The notes: a model not told the origin generated them from the sequence alone. A DNA stretch of 48,703 bases from Geminicoccaceae bacterium (GCA_025054575.1 JANWZN010000007.1:1-48703), one strand, 5' to 3'. Shown: positions 38,885 through 46,091, numbered from the stretch's first letter. Numbers and translations are program-made.

Positions 38885-39081
38885 CAGCGTCCTACCCCGA
38901 GCGCGAGCTGGACGAGCCAGCCGAGCAGCTGATCGACCAGAAAGAAGAACAGGGCCGCCAACGCCGACATCGCTACGACGCTCAACGTCGTCGCGACCAG
39001 CTCTTTGCGGGTCGGCCAAGTGACCTTTTCGAGCTCCTGGCGCACTTCGCGTACGAATTGCGCCGGCGACGTCTTCGCCAT
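38884..39081 (-). CDS. secE: Preprotein translocase subunit SecE, short form
   Basis: The protein has 65 residues from ATG 39079-39081 (MAKTSPAQFVREVRQELEKV). The conserved TWPTRKEL helix precedes one membrane span (TTLSVVAMSALAALFFFLVD). This is the single-span SecE type usual outside enterics. Its frame is open for 30 more codons upstream, almost to tRNA-Trp, but those residues are Arg/Pro-rich noise. It clamps SecY in the translocon. Confidence 0.94.
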   Translation of the reverse strand: MAKTSPAQFVREVRQELEKVTWPTRKELVATTLSVVAMSALAALFFFLVDQLLGWLVQLALGVGR

Positions 39082-39141
39082 ATCGGATCGACCTGCGCTC
39101 GGGCGGAACTCTCTACGTCGACGACCCGCACCGGACCCGGA

Positions 39142-39217
39142 TGGCAGGAGTGGAGGGGCTCGAACCCCCAACCCCCGGTTTTGGAGACCGGTGCTCTACC
39201 AGTTGAGCTACACTCCT
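39142..39217 (-). tRNA. tRNA-Trp (CCA anticodon)
   Basis: 76 nt with an encoded 3' CCA (39142-39144). Acceptor AGGAGTG pairs with CACTCCT; the D arm is TAGCTCAACTGGTAGAGCA; the anticodon loop CTCCAAA reads CCA; the T arm contains GGTTCGAGC. It lies 60 bp ahead of secE, as in most alphaproteobacteria. Confidence 0.96.
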
Positions 39218-39327
39218 GTGCGCGCTCCAGACGATACGGGTCGCGACCCCGGGTGCCGCGGACCCTGGTCCACCGCCCGGATGGCCTGCTTAGGCCACCC
39301 TGCTGCGCGATGCAAGAGGCTCGAGCG

Positions 39328-39401
<74 letters not shown>

Positions 39402-39408
39402 CCGGCCG

Positions 39409-39494
39409 TGGTGGAGGGGGTAGGATTCGAACCTACGTAGACGTTCGTCGGCAGATTTACAGTCTGCTGCCTTTGACCGCTCGGCCACCCCTCC
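39409..39494 (-). tRNA. tRNA-Tyr (GTA anticodon)
   Basis: 86 nt, class II with a long variable arm, and an encoded CCA (39409-39411). Acceptor GGAGGGG pairs with CCCCTCC; the anticodon loop CTGTAAA reads GTA; the T arm contains GGTTCGAATCC. It is first in the tRNA transcript. Confidence 0.96.
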
Positions 39495-39519
39495 AGCGGA
39501 CCCCGGCTCGGGGCCCGCG

Positions 39520-39548
39520 AGATATGTGCTTTCCGCGGGCCTTGTCAA
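39520..39548 (-). promoter_or_regulatory. Probable promoter of the tRNA-Tyr-Gly-Trp operon
   Basis: On the minus strand, a perfect TTGACA (39543-39548) is 17 bp from ATATCT (39520-39525). The bases after the -10 box are CGCGGGCCCC, a GC-rich discriminator typical of stable-RNA promoters under stringent control. The tRNA-Tyr 5' end is ~19 nt past the expected start point. Confidence 0.7.
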
Positions 39549-39585
39549 TCGCTACGACCAGCACGCGTCGGCGGCGGTTGGACGG

Positions 39586-40368
39586 ATGTCGGCACGGCAC
39601 GAGGATCGAGCTTCCCACGGACGCCCGGCGGGTGCCGGCGGCGACGGCGAGCTCTGGTTCTACGGCCACCACGCGGTCGCGGCCGCGCTCGACAATCCCC
39701 TGCGGCCCTGCCGTCGGCTGCTCTGCACCACCGCGGCCCTGGCCCGGCTCGGCCGACTGGTGCAGCGCCCGGGTCTCGCCGTCGAGGAGGTGCGGCCGGC
39801 AGACCTCGCGCGTGTGCTGCCCGCGGACGCCGTCCATCAAGGGGTCGCGCTGCTGGTCGGGCCGCTGCCGCGGCGACCGCTCGACTCGCTGCTCGCCGGG
39901 CTCGGCACCGAAGCCCTGGTGCTCCTGCTCGATCAGATCCAGGATCCGCGCAACCTGGGCGCGATCTTGCGCACCGCCGCGGCGCTGGACGTGGCCGGCG
40001 TCGTCGTTCCGGAACGCCGCTCGGCGCCGCTCGGGGGCGCTTGTGCCAAGGCGGCATCGGGTGCGCTGGACATGGTTCCGATCGTCCAGGTCGCCAATCT
40101 CGGCCAGGCGATCGAGGCACTCCAGGGCGCCGGTTTCTGGGTCGTGGGGCTCGACGCGGCAGCCGAGCCGCCGCTCGAGTCGCTGCCCTACCGGCCGCGC
40201 CGCGCGCTCGTCCTGGGCTCGGAGGAGAAAGGTCTGCGCCGGCTCGTGGCCGAGCGCTGCGACCTCTCGGCGCGGCTCGTGATCGCGCCGCGGATCGAGA
40301 GCCTGAACGTCTCGGTCGCAGCCGGCATCGCCCTCTATCTGCTTGCCCGCGGCCTGCCGCGAACCTAG
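39586..40368 (+). CDS. rlmB: 23S rRNA (guanosine-2'-O)-methyltransferase RlmB, SPOUT family
   Basis: The protein has 260 residues. An N-terminal substrate-binding part (LWFYGHHAVAAALDNPLRPC) precedes the knotted SPOUT domain. Motif 1 is DQIQDPRNLGAILRTAAALD, motif 2 is ALVLGSEEKGLRRL and motif 3 is RIESLNVSVAAGIALYLLAR. It should methylate a 23S rRNA guanosine (G2251 in E. coli). The start at 39586 avoids the tRNA promoter; an in-frame ATG at 39526 would put 20 extra residues across it. RlmB next to the tRNA-Tyr/Gly cluster is familiar from alphaproteobacteria. It diverges from those tRNAs and runs into tRNA-Thr, 11 bp past its stop. Confidence 0.9.
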   Translation: MSARHEDRASHGRPAGAGGDGELWFYGHHAVAAALDNPLRPCRRLLCTTAALARLGRLVQRPGLAVEEVRPADLARVLPADAVHQGVALLVGPLPRRPLDSLLAGLGTEALVLLLDQIQDPRNLGAILRTAAALDVAGVVVPERRSAPLGGACAKAASGALDMVPIVQVANLGQAIEALQGAGFWVVGLDAAAEPPLESLPYRPRRALVLGSEEKGLRRLVAERCDLSARLVIAPRIESLNVSVAAGIALYLLARGLPRT

Positions 40369-40379
40369 CGTGGCGCCGG

Positions 40380-40454
40380 GCCGGCGTAGCTCAGCGGTAG
40401 AGCATCCGCCTTGTAAGCGGGAGGTCGTGGGTTCGATCCCCTCCGCCGGCACCA
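40380..40454 (+). tRNA. tRNA-Thr (TGT anticodon)
   Basis: 75 nt with an encoded CCA (40452-40454). Acceptor GCCGGCG pairs with CGCCGGC; the anticodon loop CTTGTAA reads TGT; the T arm contains GGTTCGATCCC. It is probably co-transcribed with rlmB. Confidence 0.96.
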
Positions 40455-40491
40455 GCGTGCAAGCCCGACACTCGCCCTCACGACTCCGAGC

Positions 40492-42798
40492 ATGCCCGAC
40501 GGCGTCGATCCTTGCCGACCGGAGATCCGCCGGCTTCTGACCGGGAGCGGACGGTTCACCGATGATACCGCGCCGGCCGAGGCGCTGCAGGTGGCCTTTC
40601 TCCGCTCCCCTTGGGCGCATGCCCTGATCCGGGCGCTCGATCCGGCCGCTGCCCGGGCTCGGCCGGGTGTGGTCGCGGTGCTCACCGCGGAAGATCTCGC
40701 GGCCGACGGCATCGGCCCATTGCCCGCGCTCGCCCGACCGCCCGGTGTCGGCCCGATCGAGCCGCCGCGCACGGCGATCGCACGGGACCGGGTCCGTCAT
40801 GTCGGCGAGATCCTCGCTATGGTGGTCGCCGAAAGCCCGGCCCGAGCGATCGACGGCCTCGAGGCGATCCACGTCGAGCTCGAGCCTCTCCCGGCCGTGC
40901 TCGAGGCGGGGGCTGCGCTGGAACCGGGGGCGCCGCGCCTGCACGAGAGCGTTCCCGGCAACCTCGCGCTCGACTGGCGTCAGGGCGATCCGGCCGCGGT
41001 CGAAGAAGCCTTCGCCCGGGCCCATCGGGTGGTGCGCGTGCGCGAGCGGTTCGCACGGATCGCCGCTGCCTATCTCGAGCCGCGCGCCGCCTGGGCGGAG
41101 CACGATGCGGAACGCGGTGTCACCACGCTCGTCCTCGCGAGCCAGGGGGTCCACGTCCAGCATCGTCTCTTGTGCACCGCTCTCGGCTGGTCGCCCGCGA
41201 GTCTGCGGGTGATCACGGAGGACGTGGGCGGCGGCTTCGGCCCCAAGTTCCCGGTCTATCCCGAGCCGTTGCTCGTGGCCTGGGCCGCCCGCCGACTGCG
41301 CCGAGCGGTGCGCTGGCCGGCGAGCCGCAGCGAGCATTTCCTCGCCGACGCGCAGGCACGCGATCTCGACGCCGAGCTCGCCCTCGCCGTCGACGCGGAC
41401 GGGCGTTTTTTGGCCCTTTCGCTCGATGCCGCGGCGGGGCTCGGCGCGTGGCTCTCCACCTTCGCGGCGATCGTACCGACGACCGGTACGAGCCGGGTAA
41501 TCGGCGGCCTCTACCGTATCCCGAGGATCGCGCTGCGGGTCCGGCTCGCTTACACCAACACGGCCCCCGTCGACGCCTTCCGAGGTGCCGGGAAGCCCGA
41601 GGCCCTCTTCCTGCTCGAGCGGGCCGTCGACGAAGCCGCCACCGCACTCGGCCTCGATCCGGCCGAGCTGCGCCGCCGCAACCTGCTCGCAGCGCGCGAT
41701 TTCCCGTGGACCACGCCGCTCGGGCACAGCTACGAGCGGTTCGACGCGCCCGGGCTCTTGGACCGTGCGCGCCTGCTTACCGACCGGGCCGGTGTTCCCG
41801 CGCGCCGAGCGCTGGCCACCCGCCGCGGGCGGTTGCTCGGCTTCGGCCTCGCCTGCCACCTCCATCCATCGGGGGCCTTGCCCGGCGAGCACGCCCGCCT
41901 CGAGCTGCGAGAGGACGGCAGCTTCGAGGCCTGGACCGGGACCCAGAGCCAGGGCCAGGGCCACGCGCGTGTGTTCGCCCGCGTCATCGCCGAGCTGCTC
42001 GACCAGCCGCCGGCGCGGATCGAGGTCCGTCAGGGCGACACGGCGGTTCTTCCCTCGGGCCCCGGGACCGGAGGCTCGTCCTCGATGGTGGTGAGCGGCA
42101 ACAGCCTTCGCCGTGCCGCCAACGCGCTGCGAACGCTCCTGCTCGCCGAGGCGAGCGCGCTGCTCGAGGCCGATTCGGCCGATCTGCGGCTCGTACCCGG
42201 CGCCATCGAGATCGTCGGCACCGATCGGCGCATCGATCTCGCCGATCTCGCTCGGCACGCCGCTGCCTCGGGCCGTGTCCTGCGTGTCGCGCAACCGCAA
42301 GAAGACCCGGCCGAGACCTGGTCGGCGGCGGTCACCGCTGCCGAAGTCGAGGTCGATCCCGAAACCGGCCTGGTCCGGGTCACGCGCATGGCGACCGTGC
42401 TCGACGTCGGACGCGTGATCGACCCGATGGGCGCCGAGGGGCAGGTCCAGGGCGGCATCGCCGCGGGCCTGGGCCAGGCTCTCCTGGAGCAGATCGTCTA
42501 CGAGCCCGCCAGCGGCCAGCTCCTGACCGGCTCGTTCCTCGACTACGCGATCGTGCGGGCGAGCGCGATGCCACCGCTCGCGATCGACTGGTGGTGCACG
42601 CCCAGCGAGCGCAACCCGCTCGGGGTCAAAGGGCTCGGCGAGCTGCCGACCAACGGCGCTCCGGTCGCGGTCGCCAATGCGGTGTACGACGCCCTTCGTC
42701 CGCTCCGGGTCCGGCATCTCCCGCTTCCCCTCACACCCGAGCGCGTTTGGCGGGCGATCCGCGCCGCCCGGTCGGGTCCGGATACACCGCCCGAGTGA
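40492..42798 (+). CDS. Xanthine dehydrogenase-family molybdopterin-binding large subunit
   Basis: The protein has 768 residues. The N-terminal domain has RRLLTGSGRFTDD and RVRHVGEILAMVVAESPARA. The first molybdopterin domain has TEDVGGGFGPKFPVYPEPLL and the active-site loop AFRGAGK at ~362-368. The second has GTQSQGQGHARVFARVIAEL and the catalytic glutamate E717 in GVKGLGELPT. The loop is of the 'RGAGR' type of form-II CoxL-like proteins and lacks the CSFR of true CO dehydrogenase, so CO oxidation is unlikely. The substrate is unknown. The partners that carry the 2Fe-2S clusters and FAD are not adjacent on either side. The ATG is 37 bp after tRNA-Thr and has no strong ribosome site. Confidence 0.88.
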   Translation: MPDGVDPCRPEIRRLLTGSGRFTDDTAPAEALQVAFLRSPWAHALIRALDPAAARARPGVVAVLTAEDLAADGIGPLPALARPPGVGPIEPPRTAIARDRVRHVGEILAMVVAESPARAIDGLEAIHVELEPLPAVLEAGAALEPGAPRLHESVPGNLALDWRQGDPAAVEEAFARAHRVVRVRERFARIAAAYLEPRAAWAEHDAERGVTTLVLASQGVHVQHRLLCTALGWSPASLRVITEDVGGGFGPKFPVYPEPLLVAWAARRLRRAVRWPASRSEHFLADAQARDLDAELALAVDADGRFLALSLDAAAGLGAWLSTFAAIVPTTGTSRVIGGLYRIPRIALRVRLAYTNTAPVDAFRGAGKPEALFLLERAVDEAATALGLDPAELRRRNLLAARDFPWTTPLGHSYERFDAPGLLDRARLLTDRAGVPARRALATRRGRLLGFGLACHLHPSGALPGEHARLELREDGSFEAWTGTQSQGQGHARVFARVIAELLDQPPARIEVRQGDTAVLPSGPGTGGSSSMVVSGNSLRRAANALRTLLLAEASALLEADSADLRLVPGAIEIVGTDRRIDLADLARHAAASGRVLRVAQPQEDPAETWSAAVTAAEVEVDPETGLVRVTRMATVLDVGRVIDPMGAEGQVQGGIAAGLGQALLEQIVYEPASGQLLTGSFLDYAIVRASAMPPLAIDWWCTPSERNPLGVKGLGELPTNGAPVAVANAVYDALRPLRVRHLPLPLTPERVWRAIRAARSGPDTPPE

Positions 42799-43036
42799 CG
42801 GCCGCCGCTCGCCTGGCAGCGGCGTCGACGGATCCGTCGCGGCCGACCACGCGGCGGGTGCGGCGAGCGCCGGGCCGAGGCGCGCGCGCACGCCGCCGTT
42901 GCTCACGATCGACCGCAACCGCCCCACGAGCAGGCGGGCGAGCGCCCCGATCGCGACGGCGAGCATGTCCAGCCGGGGTCGGCAGCCGAAGATCGCCACG
43001 ACAGGTGCTCCGATTGCACCGCTCGGCTGCCCTTAT

Positions 43037-43091
43037 CGCGTGCGACCGTTAACAAAAGCCTAACCCCTCGACATCGGACGGGTCGCACGCG
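43037..43091. repeat. 11-bp-arm inverted repeat enclosing an AT-rich core
   Basis: CGCGTGCGACC (43037-43047) and GGTCGCACGCG (43081-43091) are perfect reverse complements around 33 nt. Three further positions outward also pair, one as G-T. Inside, GTTA (43048-43051) and TAAC (43061-43064) form a second small inverted repeat. It starts ~190 bp before the RTX gene's ends of the gap allow only an upstream control role or a hairpin in the message; a paired operator site or a long-loop RNA hairpin are the main readings. Confidence 0.5.
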
Positions 43092-43264
43092 GTACGAGGA
43101 GCTCGTGGCGCCGGCTCTCGCGCCGGCCCCGCCCGAGCGACCGGCATCGGCGAGGCGGGTGGCGGCCGCGTCTGGCGGGCGATCGGCGGGCGCGAGCGGA
43201 GCGGCCTTGCGACCCTGCGCCGCACGCGGTCGGGTGCAACGACCCCCTAGGCTCCCGCGGTGGA

Positions 43265-43282
43265 GGATTCGCGGGGGAATCC
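43265..43282 (+). promoter_or_regulatory. Hairpin overlapping the RTX gene Shine-Dalgarno
   Basis: GGATTC (43265-43270) pairs with GAATCC (43277-43282) around GCGGGG, ending directly at the ATG of the next gene. The GGAGG at 43262-43266 partly enters the stem, so the structure could hold translation in check. The pairing is seen; the effect is inference. Confidence 0.45.
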
Positions 43283-44563
43283 ATGGCGAGCGTCATCGGG
43301 TACGGGCGCGGTATTACGACCGTCGACTTCACGGACGGCTTCGGGACGCCTCTCGACATCGAGGTAGCCGATCCGAGCGCCATCGTGATCGTGACCGATC
43401 GTGGCTATCGGGTCATCTTCGAAGGGCAATTCGACTACCGAAGCAACAAAACCCTGGCCGCCTCACCGGTCGACACGATCGAGGTCGACACCCTCGACGG
43501 TGAGCCGGTCATGCGTGTCGCCGACTTCCGGCTCGGGCTGAAAACAGTGCTCGATCGCCAGTTCAAAGGTATCCTCGCCGGTGACGACACGATCCGCGGA
43601 GGCGAGGGCGGCAACGCTCTCTACGGCTGGGCCGGCAACGACGTGTTGATCGGCGGCCCGTTGGGGGACTTCTTGGACGGCGGGCCCGGAGTCGATCTCA
43701 TGCGCGGCGGCGAGGGCTTCGACCTCTACTATGTCGACCGGACCGACGACAGGATCGAAGATCCGGACGGTGGCCAGGTCTGGTCGTCAGCACCGAGCTA
43801 CACCTTGCCCGAGCCGCTCACGACCTTGGCCCTCGCGCCCGGCACGAAGTCGGGGACCCTCGTCGGCAACGACCTGGACAACTGGCTCTATGGCCGCGGC
43901 GGGAGGGACCGCATCGAAGGTCGGGGCGGCGACGACTACATCGAAGGCGGCGGCGGCGCCGACATCCTCTTGGGTGGTCCCGGCGACGATCTCTACATCG
44001 TCTCGGGCAAAAAAACGCAAATCGTCGAGCTGCCCGGCGAAGGTATCGACACGGTCCGCTCGAGCGTCGACTTCGCGCTGGCCGACCACGTCGAACATCT
44101 TCGCCTCGAAGGACCGGCTCGCAAGGGCATCGGCAACGATCTCGCCAACGAGCTCTCCGGCAGCGGATTCACCAGGCTGCTCGACGCTCGCGGCGGCGAC
44201 GATCTCGTTCGCGTCTGGATCTCGGGCGACAACGTGGCGGTGACGATCCTCGGAGGTTCGGGTGCCGACCGCATTCGCTGGGACGGGCGCGCCTCGGACG
44301 CCGCGCCGGACCGCTTCGTCGACTTCGCGCCCGGCGACGGCGACGTCGTCGACCTCGACGCGGTGCTCGTCGACGGCGCTGCGGCCGACCCGTTTGCGCA
44401 CGTCCGCCTGGCGCCCGCAAAGGGCGGGGCCATGCTCGAGACCGACGCCGACGGTCCCGCCGGTCCCTCGGGCTGGACGCCGCTCGTCTTCTTACCCGGG
44501 ATCGCCCCGGGGGAGGCGAGCCTCGCGAACCTCCTCGCTGTCGGCGCGATCGACCTCGGCTGA
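43283..44563 (+). CDS. RTX-type calcium-binding repeat protein, probably type I secreted
   Basis: The protein has 426 residues. The first ~90 residues are a non-repeat domain rich in beta-strand residues. Glycine/aspartate nonapeptides of the GGxGxDxLx type then occur in three groups. Group one is about residues 99-149 (GGEGGNALYGWAGNDVLIGG). Group two is about 194-238 (GGRDRIEGRGGDDYIEGGGG). Group three is a single remnant around 323-330 (LGGSGADRI). Such repeats bind calcium outside the cell and fold after export. There is no Sec signal peptide, and the C-terminal end (LANLLAVGAIDLG) suits type I export. No ABC exporter, fusion protein or outer-membrane channel lies nearby. No lipase, protease or other enzyme motif was seen. 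Confidence 0.82.
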   Translation: MASVIGYGRGITTVDFTDGFGTPLDIEVADPSAIVIVTDRGYRVIFEGQFDYRSNKTLAASPVDTIEVDTLDGEPVMRVADFRLGLKTVLDRQFKGILAGDDTIRGGEGGNALYGWAGNDVLIGGPLGDFLDGGPGVDLMRGGEGFDLYYVDRTDDRIEDPDGGQVWSSAPSYTLPEPLTTLALAPGTKSGTLVGNDLDNWLYGRGGRDRIEGRGGDDYIEGGGGADILLGGPGDDLYIVSGKKTQIVELPGEGIDTVRSSVDFALADHVEHLRLEGPARKGIGNDLANELSGSGFTRLLDARGGDDLVRVWISGDNVAVTILGGSGADRIRWDGRASDAAPDRFVDFAPGDGDVVDLDAVLVDGAAADPFAHVRLAPAKGGAMLETDADGPAGPSGWTPLVFLPGIAPGEASLANLLAVGAIDLG

Positions 44564-44658
44564 GATGCACCCGGCGATGACGCGTCTTGTCGGCGTGTGC
44601 CTGGCATCCATGGCACCGATCGGGTTCGATCGCCTTGGAAGGCGGAGGGAGCCGGCCC

Positions 44659-45810
44659 ATGAACCCCGAAAGCCTCGCCTGGAACGAGCGGCTCGTCGGT
44701 CTCGAAAGCGGGATCGTCCGGCTCGACACCCCGGCGCTGGTTCTCGACCTCGACGCCTTCGAGGCCAACCTCGCGGCGATGGCCGCGTTCGCCCGGGGGC
44801 AGGGCGTGAAGCTCCGGCCGCATGCCAAGACGCACAAGAGCGTGACGGTCGCCCGCCGCCAACTGGAGGCGGGCGAGGTCGTGGGCTTCTGCTGCGCCAA
44901 GCTCGGCGAGGCCGAAGCGCTGGCCCGAGGCGGCATCGACGGGCTCTTGCTGACCTCGCCGGTGTTCGGGGAGAGCAAGCTCGCACGCTTGCTCGCCCTA
45001 CACGGCCGGCTCGCCGATCTCGCGATCGTGGTCGACGATCCCGAACAGATCGACGCGCTCGCCCGGACATTCGCCGCGGCCGGCCGGCGGCTGCACGTCC
45101 TCGTCGACGTGGACGTGGGCTCGCATCGTTTCGGGGCCCCCTCGATCGCCGACGCCTTGGCGCTCGCCCGCCGGATCGCGGCCGAACCGGCCCTCGAGTT
45201 CGCCGGGATCCAGGGCTACGCGGGCTCGATCCAGCACATCGCCCTCTATGCCGAGCGGGCCGCGGCGGCCGAGGGCCCTGCCGCAACCTTGGCGGCGATC
45301 CGCGACGCGCTGCGCGCCGAGGGCCTGCCCTGCCCGATCGTGACCGGCGCCGGCACCGGCACCCACGAGATCGACGCGCGCGGCGGCGTCTTCACCGAGC
45401 TCCAGGTCGGATCCTACGCCTTCATGGACGTCGAGTATCTCGATTGTGGCCTGACCGCGGACGGCTCTCCCCGCTTCCGGCCGGGGCTCGAGGTCTGGAC
45501 CAGGGTGCTGAGCCGGCGCCATGCCGGGTTCGTGACGACCGATGCCGGGACCAAGTGCTTCGCCACGGACGGGCCGCTTCCCCGCGTCGTCGCGGGCGCG
45601 CCGCCCGGCTCGACCTACCGGATGGCGGGCGACCAGTTCGGCCGGCTGATCCTGCCCGACGGTGCCGCGAGCCCGCCCATGGGCGCCATCGTGCGATGCC
45701 TCGTCCCGCATTGCGATCCGACGATCAACCTCTGGGACCACATGGTCTGCCGTCGGGGCGACAGGGTCGAGGCGATCTGGGCGATCGATGGCCGGGGTGC
45801 CGTCGCCTGA
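44659..45810 (+). CDS. D-threonine aldolase / D-serine dehydratase-like PLP enzyme (fold type III)
   Basis: The protein has 383 residues. An alanine-racemase-type N-terminal barrel begins with LDTPALVLDLDAFEANLAAM. The PLP lysine is expected at K57 in LRPHAKTHKS. 'VDVDVGSHRFGAP', TGAGTGTHEIDA and ELQVGSYAFMDVEYLDCGL follow, then a C-terminal beta domain. The metal-site motif is VPHCDPTINLWD, with H351 and D353. D-threonine aldolases use His-x-Asp here, while eukaryotic-type D-serine dehydratases use His-x-Cys, so cleavage of a D-beta-hydroxy amino acid to glycine plus aldehyde is favoured. A Cys at 352 lies between them. The ATG at 44659 follows GGAGGGAG. An in-frame ATG at 44587 lacks a ribosome site. 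Confidence 0.87.
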   Translation: MNPESLAWNERLVGLESGIVRLDTPALVLDLDAFEANLAAMAAFARGQGVKLRPHAKTHKSVTVARRQLEAGEVVGFCCAKLGEAEALARGGIDGLLLTSPVFGESKLARLLALHGRLADLAIVVDDPEQIDALARTFAAAGRRLHVLVDVDVGSHRFGAPSIADALALARRIAAEPALEFAGIQGYAGSIQHIALYAERAAAAEGPAATLAAIRDALRAEGLPCPIVTGAGTGTHEIDARGGVFTELQVGSYAFMDVEYLDCGLTADGSPRFRPGLEVWTRVLSRRHAGFVTTDAGTKCFATDGPLPRVVAGAPPGSTYRMAGDQFGRLILPDGAASPPMGAIVRCLVPHCDPTINLWDHMVCRRGDRVEAIWAIDGRGAVA

Positions 45811-45846
45811 GGGCGTCGGCTGCGGTGCGCCTTGCCCCGGGCCGGC

Positions 45847-46002
45847 TCAGACCGAGGAGCCGACGGCTGCCACCACCAAGAACCAGAGGACGAAGGTCAG
45901 GACCAGCACCGGACCCAGCACGCCGAACACCTCGGGCTCAGGTGTCGGCTCGACACGGTTCGGCACGCTCTCGACGGTCGTGGACGGTTGGCTCGGCGAC
46001 AT
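45847..46002 (-). CDS. Small single-span membrane protein of unknown function (51 residues)
   Basis: An open frame runs from ATG (46000-46002) to TGA (45847-45849) on the minus strand. It begins MSPSQPSTTVESVPNRVEPT, then PEPEVFGVLG, then a hydrophobic span VLVLTFVLWFLVVAAVGSSV at the C-terminus. Third codon positions are G or C in about 45 of 51 codons, which supports real coding. The layout is a Ser/Thr/Pro/Glu-rich polar N-terminus followed by one membrane helix. This suits a small subunit of a membrane complex or a regulatory peptide. I do not recognise the family. GGAG lies about 11 nt ahead, a little far for a ribosome site. It converges with the PLP-enzyme gene and diverges from the enolase-superfamily gene. 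Confidence 0.6.
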   Translation of the reverse strand: MSPSQPSTTVESVPNRVEPTPEPEVFGVLGPVLVLTFVLWFLVVAAVGSSV

Positions 46003-46050
46003 CGACACGCAGGCTCCGAGGGCCGCGGGGACAAGTGGAACGCGACCCTT

Positions 46051-46091
46051 TTTCTTTCCCGTAGATCATCTAGCCGACAAAAGTAAAGAAA
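46051..46091. repeat. AT-rich island with nested palindromes
   Basis: TTTCTTT (46051-46057) and AAAGAAA (46085-46091) form an inverted pair. Between them TAGATCATCTA (46062-46072) is a perfect odd palindrome. The ~45-bp island is far richer in A and T than the flanks. It lies between the divergent 51-codon gene and the enolase-superfamily gene, where promoters and an operator would be expected. Confidence 0.5.

Larger units (their letters stand above)
42799..43282. other. 484-bp intergenic region ahead of the RTX gene
   Basis: No convincing gene was found on either strand. The part left of ~43000 is GC-rich. On the minus strand it contains the start of a long open frame with high third-position GC (see rejected items). 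Around 43030-43070 the sequence becomes more AT-rich (GTTAACAAAAGCCTAAC) and is flanked by long inverted arms, annotated separately. The last 18 bases form a hairpin at the ribosome site of the next gene. Confidence 0.6.

Noticed and set aside
39282-39297. TGGCCT/AGGCCA hairpin between tRNA-Gly and tRNA-Trp as a terminator.
   Set aside because: The stem is only 6 bp with no T-run, and the two tRNA genes are more likely co-transcribed and processed.
40492-42798. Reading the molybdenum-hydroxylase subunit as aerobic CO dehydrogenase (coxL).
   Set aside because: The active-site loop is AFRGAGK, without the cysteine of the CSFR loop of true CO dehydrogenase, and coxM/coxS are not adjacent.
39457-42999. 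A 1180-codon open frame on the minus strand with a GTG start, GGAG 8 nt upstream and a hydrophobic N-terminus with high third-position GC before it enters the opposite gene.
   Set aside because: It runs antisense through the whole molybdenum-hydroxylase gene, tRNA-Thr and rlmB and ends inside tRNA-Tyr. Such frames are expected opposite high-GC genes. The first ~65 codons could be a decayed gene, but nothing was recognised.
43105-43503. Plus-strand frame crossing the start of the RTX gene.
   Set aside because: It is Arg/Pro-rich, has no ribosome site and lies in a different frame from the clear RTX coding sequence.
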